A DNA stretch of 64,000 bases from Microvirga arvi. GTDB lineage: Bacteria; Pseudomonadota; Alphaproteobacteria; Rhizobiales; Beijerinckiaceae. The stretch lies in assembly GCF_016892765.1 (NCBI RefSeq), contig NZ_JAFEMD010000018.1, forward strand, positions 53,577-117,576. The letters run 5' to 3'. Below are positions 62,180-64,000 of this stretch, piece by piece; position 1 is the first letter of the stretch, and each line of letters opens with the position of its first letter. The notes below the pieces were generated by a model, which was not told the DNA's origin, did no database searches, and worked only from the letters and a program-made list of their open reading frames with translations. A program made the translations under genes and the position numbers.

Positions 62180-62453
62180 TCGCGTAAGCCGGGGCAGAGA
62201 CGCGCCCCTGGCGGCGTCATGACTTGCGGCGGACGACAGCCACACGCCTGGCGGAAATGGGCACCCTCCCTCATGTGGTTGAGGCAATCCTCAACCACGT
62301 TTCCGACCACAAAGCCGGCGTCGCCAGAATTTAAACCGTGCGACCTACTCAACTGAGAAGAAGCAAGCGCTCGATAGGTGGGTTGCGCATATCCAATCGG
62401 TAGTAAGCCTCAAGTTTGCACGAACCGGCAGTGGCGATTCCCATTCCAGCTAG
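62180..62453 (+). pseudogene. Integrase 3'-end remnant (scar 4)
   Basis: Translation gives RPWRRHDLRRTTATRLAEMG and TLPHVVEAILNHVSDHKAGV, then after a frameshift RATYSTEKKQALDRWVAHIQ up to a stop at 62453. An in-frame TAA occurs near the 5' end (after IA) and the usual GIYN reads RI-stop, so it is inactive. The C-terminal extension differs from scars 2 and 3, so it derives from another relative of the same integrase group. Confidence 0.78.
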
Positions 62454-62580
62454 CGTGCAAAATACTCGTCCAGCACTATACTGAGACCTGGGCGCGGCTA
62501 GGTTTGGCCGCCGAAAGCCTGGACCGCACCGGGCCCGCCGCGCCTTATTCATGCGGGAAGCGCCATGCGGAGGTGCATCC

Positions 62581-63408
62581 ATGTCGAGAAGTGTTTCTTC
62601 TCGCTTACTAGTACCGCCAGGGTACGTTTCGCTTGTGAAAGCACTGCTCATCACTTGGGCAGTACGGTGTGATGACTGGTCGTTTATACTCGACCACAAG
62701 GTACAGCATGACGGATACATACCTTCCGCGTGGGAGGTAGATCGTCAGCGCGTTCAAGTTGTTGGATCCTTCGACGTGCTGGAGCATTCCGACGTGGTGG
62801 TGTCGGTAGATGGCGAGCTTGTACCTGTCGACCCCAGTATTTTACCTGGGAGCTATTCCCGGCCCAAAGTTGACGCCCTCGTGCTAGGGCACGATGCCGC
62901 TGACGAACTGAGGCGGGCATTTGGCAAATACAGATTATCACCTTGCTTTCTTAGGACAGACGGCAGCTTAGTTCAGTTTGGCTATCGTGGTGAGTGGTAC
63001 GACAGGCAATGCCTGCAATGGTTCACCAATGAAGTTATATCGCACTACGATCCCAAATATGTTTCCATCGTCGTGCGCTTCTCCGAACTCAAGCAGTACC
63101 TCACACGTGATGGCTTCGCCGAGCCTTTGGTCAGGGTGAGCCCGAGAATAGATCTTCCTGCCGAAGAGCAAGATGATATACAGGCCCCCTCAGACCCTCT
63201 GAACGCAGTTGACAGCTCCAAAGCGAGCTCTGAGCGGGTTTCACCACAGCGAGTTCGCGTAGAGAGGGTTCTACGCACGTTATATCCGGACGGCATTCCT
63301 GGCCGCGATATCATCTCCGATACCAAACTCCACCAGGAGGTGATCAAACTCCTAGAGTTCAACCCTCCGTCTATCTGGACAATTCGAAGAGCTGCAGGGC
63401 GAGCTTGA
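62581..63408 (+). CDS. Hypothetical protein (275 aa)
   Basis: The ATG at 62581 (MSRSVSSRLLVPPGYVSLVK) has a GGAGG site; the frame is open from 62551. A globular N-terminal two-thirds with many aromatic residues (FGYRGEWYDRQCLQWFTNEV) is followed by an acidic linker (about 200-225) and a C-terminal basic segment (RVERVLRTLYPDGIPGRDII ... SIWTIRRAAGR) that could be a helix-turn-helix. I do not recognise a family; similar proteins occur as accessory genes in rhizobia. It begins the part of the island beyond scar 4. Confidence 0.6.
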   Translation: MSRSVSSRLLVPPGYVSLVKALLITWAVRCDDWSFILDHKVQHDGYIPSAWEVDRQRVQVVGSFDVLEHSDVVVSVDGELVPVDPSILPGSYSRPKVDALVLGHDAADELRRAFGKYRLSPCFLRTDGSLVQFGYRGEWYDRQCLQWFTNEVISHYDPKYVSIVVRFSELKQYLTRDGFAEPLVRVSPRIDLPAEEQDDIQAPSDPLNAVDSSKASSERVSPQRVRVERVLRTLYPDGIPGRDIISDTKLHQEVIKLLEFNPPSIWTIRRAAGRA

Positions 63409-63520
63409 TGAGCAGCGATTAGCAATGCGAGCAACAAGAGCATGCTCTTGTTGCTCCGTGCATAGGTAGACATAAGCGCTCATGGTGTTCCGCATGGCCA
63501 AATAGATCGGCGGAATAGCG

Positions 63521-63946
63521 ATGTTCAACAGCCAAGATCTCTCTCAAATCGGACCAAGGGGTCACCGGGTTCAACACATACGAGACGCTGCGGCGCTGGC
63601 CACAGAAATCATTCAGAGCCTGCGCAGCACGTGGAAGACATTTCACCCTGGCCAACACCAGCCCTCGGCTACTCTTCGGACCTCCGTCGAAGAGCAAAGC
63701 CTTTCCCAGCTTACGAGCATTATCGCCGCTCTTGCTACTGAAGCAGAACACAGTGCGAGTGTAGCGCTACGGCAATGGGAGTTCTCTCCGCCTTGCAGCG
63801 AGTTCACTCGCCTACCGCCGGAGATAGCGCGGCATCGCATCCTAGAAACGGCCGAGGCTGCTGCGTTCTGCGGGTTCTCAGTAGCGCATTGGCGGAGGCT
63901 CTACCGCAATGGGAGGGCTCCTAATACCAAGTCCCAACGAGGATGA
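63521..63946 (+). CDS. Possible small HTH (AlpA/excisionase-like) protein
   Basis: A 141-residue open frame. The C-terminal 35 residues (ILETAEAAAFCGFSVAHWRR, LYRNGRAPN) have the look of an AlpA/MerR-type helix-turn-helix, normally at the start of such proteins; here it is at the end and stops at KSQRG, so the wing may have been cut by a frameshift. The N-terminal part is helical with no match I know. No good ribosome binding site is seen. AlpA-like proteins act as excision factors for integrative elements, which would suit an island. Confidence 0.4.
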   Translation: MFNSQDLSQIGPRGHRVQHIRDAAALATEIIQSLRSTWKTFHPGQHQPSATLRTSVEEQSLSQLTSIIAALATEAEHSASVALRQWEFSPPCSEFTRLPPEIARHRILETAEAAAFCGFSVAHWRRLYRNGRAPNTKSQRG

Positions 63947-64000
63947 CTCGTCGCAGTTTCAAAGCACCGGAGATGTGATTCAACATGGCAAACGAGGAGG

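Noticed and set aside
63985..64000. ATG followed by MANEE at the extreme right edge
   Set aside because: Only five codons are visible with a weak upstream GGAG; it may be the start of a real gene but cannot be supported here.
1..64000. CRISPR arrays, rRNA genes, complete tRNA genes, complete insertion sequences
   Set aside because: I looked for regular spaced repeats, rRNA signatures, cloverleaf-like arms and intact transposases and found none beyond the tRNA fragments and IS5 remnants listed.

Overview
The window reads as an alphaproteobacterial chromosome, most likely Rhizobiales and close to Methylobacteriaceae/Microvirga. The indications are polyhydroxyalkanoate phasins, a PdhS/PleC-type cell-cycle histidine kinase, an Omp25/31-like porin with an ADLP mature N-terminus, a tRNA-His that ends in A73, and several peptide and polyamine ABC transport operons. 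The genus is an inference from protein resemblance, not a measurement.

Positions 1-12,390 look like core chromosome. They hold an acyl-CoA synthetase start at the left edge, the histidine kinase, two phasins behind a repeated TTGCANTGCACAA operator, a Nudix hydrolase, an outer-membrane beta-barrel protein, several tiny proteins, a hemerythrin-like/phasin fusion, a PL7 alginate lyase with an RTX tail, and a RarD-like permease.

At 12,391-12,440 lies the 3' half of a tRNA-His gene (anticodon GTG), followed at once by an intact tyrosine recombinase. From there to the right edge the DNA looks like a genomic island assembled in layers. Decayed 3' ends of related integrases, all on the + strand, occur at 21.27, 32.54, 41.14 and 62.18 kb. 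Two of them carry the same IS5-family transposase remnant and form direct repeats around an 8-kb polyamine/GABA module. The cargo between the scars is (a) an orphan secreted HExxH protein, a YcaO-TfuA peptide-thioamidation pair with a small exported protein, and a SAM/adenylate cyclase/ATPase/TPR protein; (b) a three-subunit molybdenum aldehyde oxidoreductase and a dipeptide ABC transporter with a divergent XRE-cupin regulator; (c) a polyamine ABC transporter with aldehyde dehydrogenase, gamma-glutamyl-GABA hydrolase, DUF3830 and LysR; (d) a large amide/peptide catabolic cluster; (e) a TRAP transporter, an M24 peptidase and a MarR-type regulator. Beyond the last scar are two poorly characterised genes.

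In cluster (d) the genes suggest one route: a Dpp-type transporter imports a peptide-like or N-acylated compound, M24 peptidases and an AMI1-like amidase open it, an asparaginase-like enzyme yields aspartate, aspartate dehydrogenase makes the imine, and a RidA protein hydrolyses the imine to a keto acid that the 2-hydroxyacid dehydrogenase could reduce. Two operons of this cluster share a 52-bp upstream element and probably one LysR regulator. The YcaO-TfuA locus is the best candidate for an undescribed peptide-modification system.
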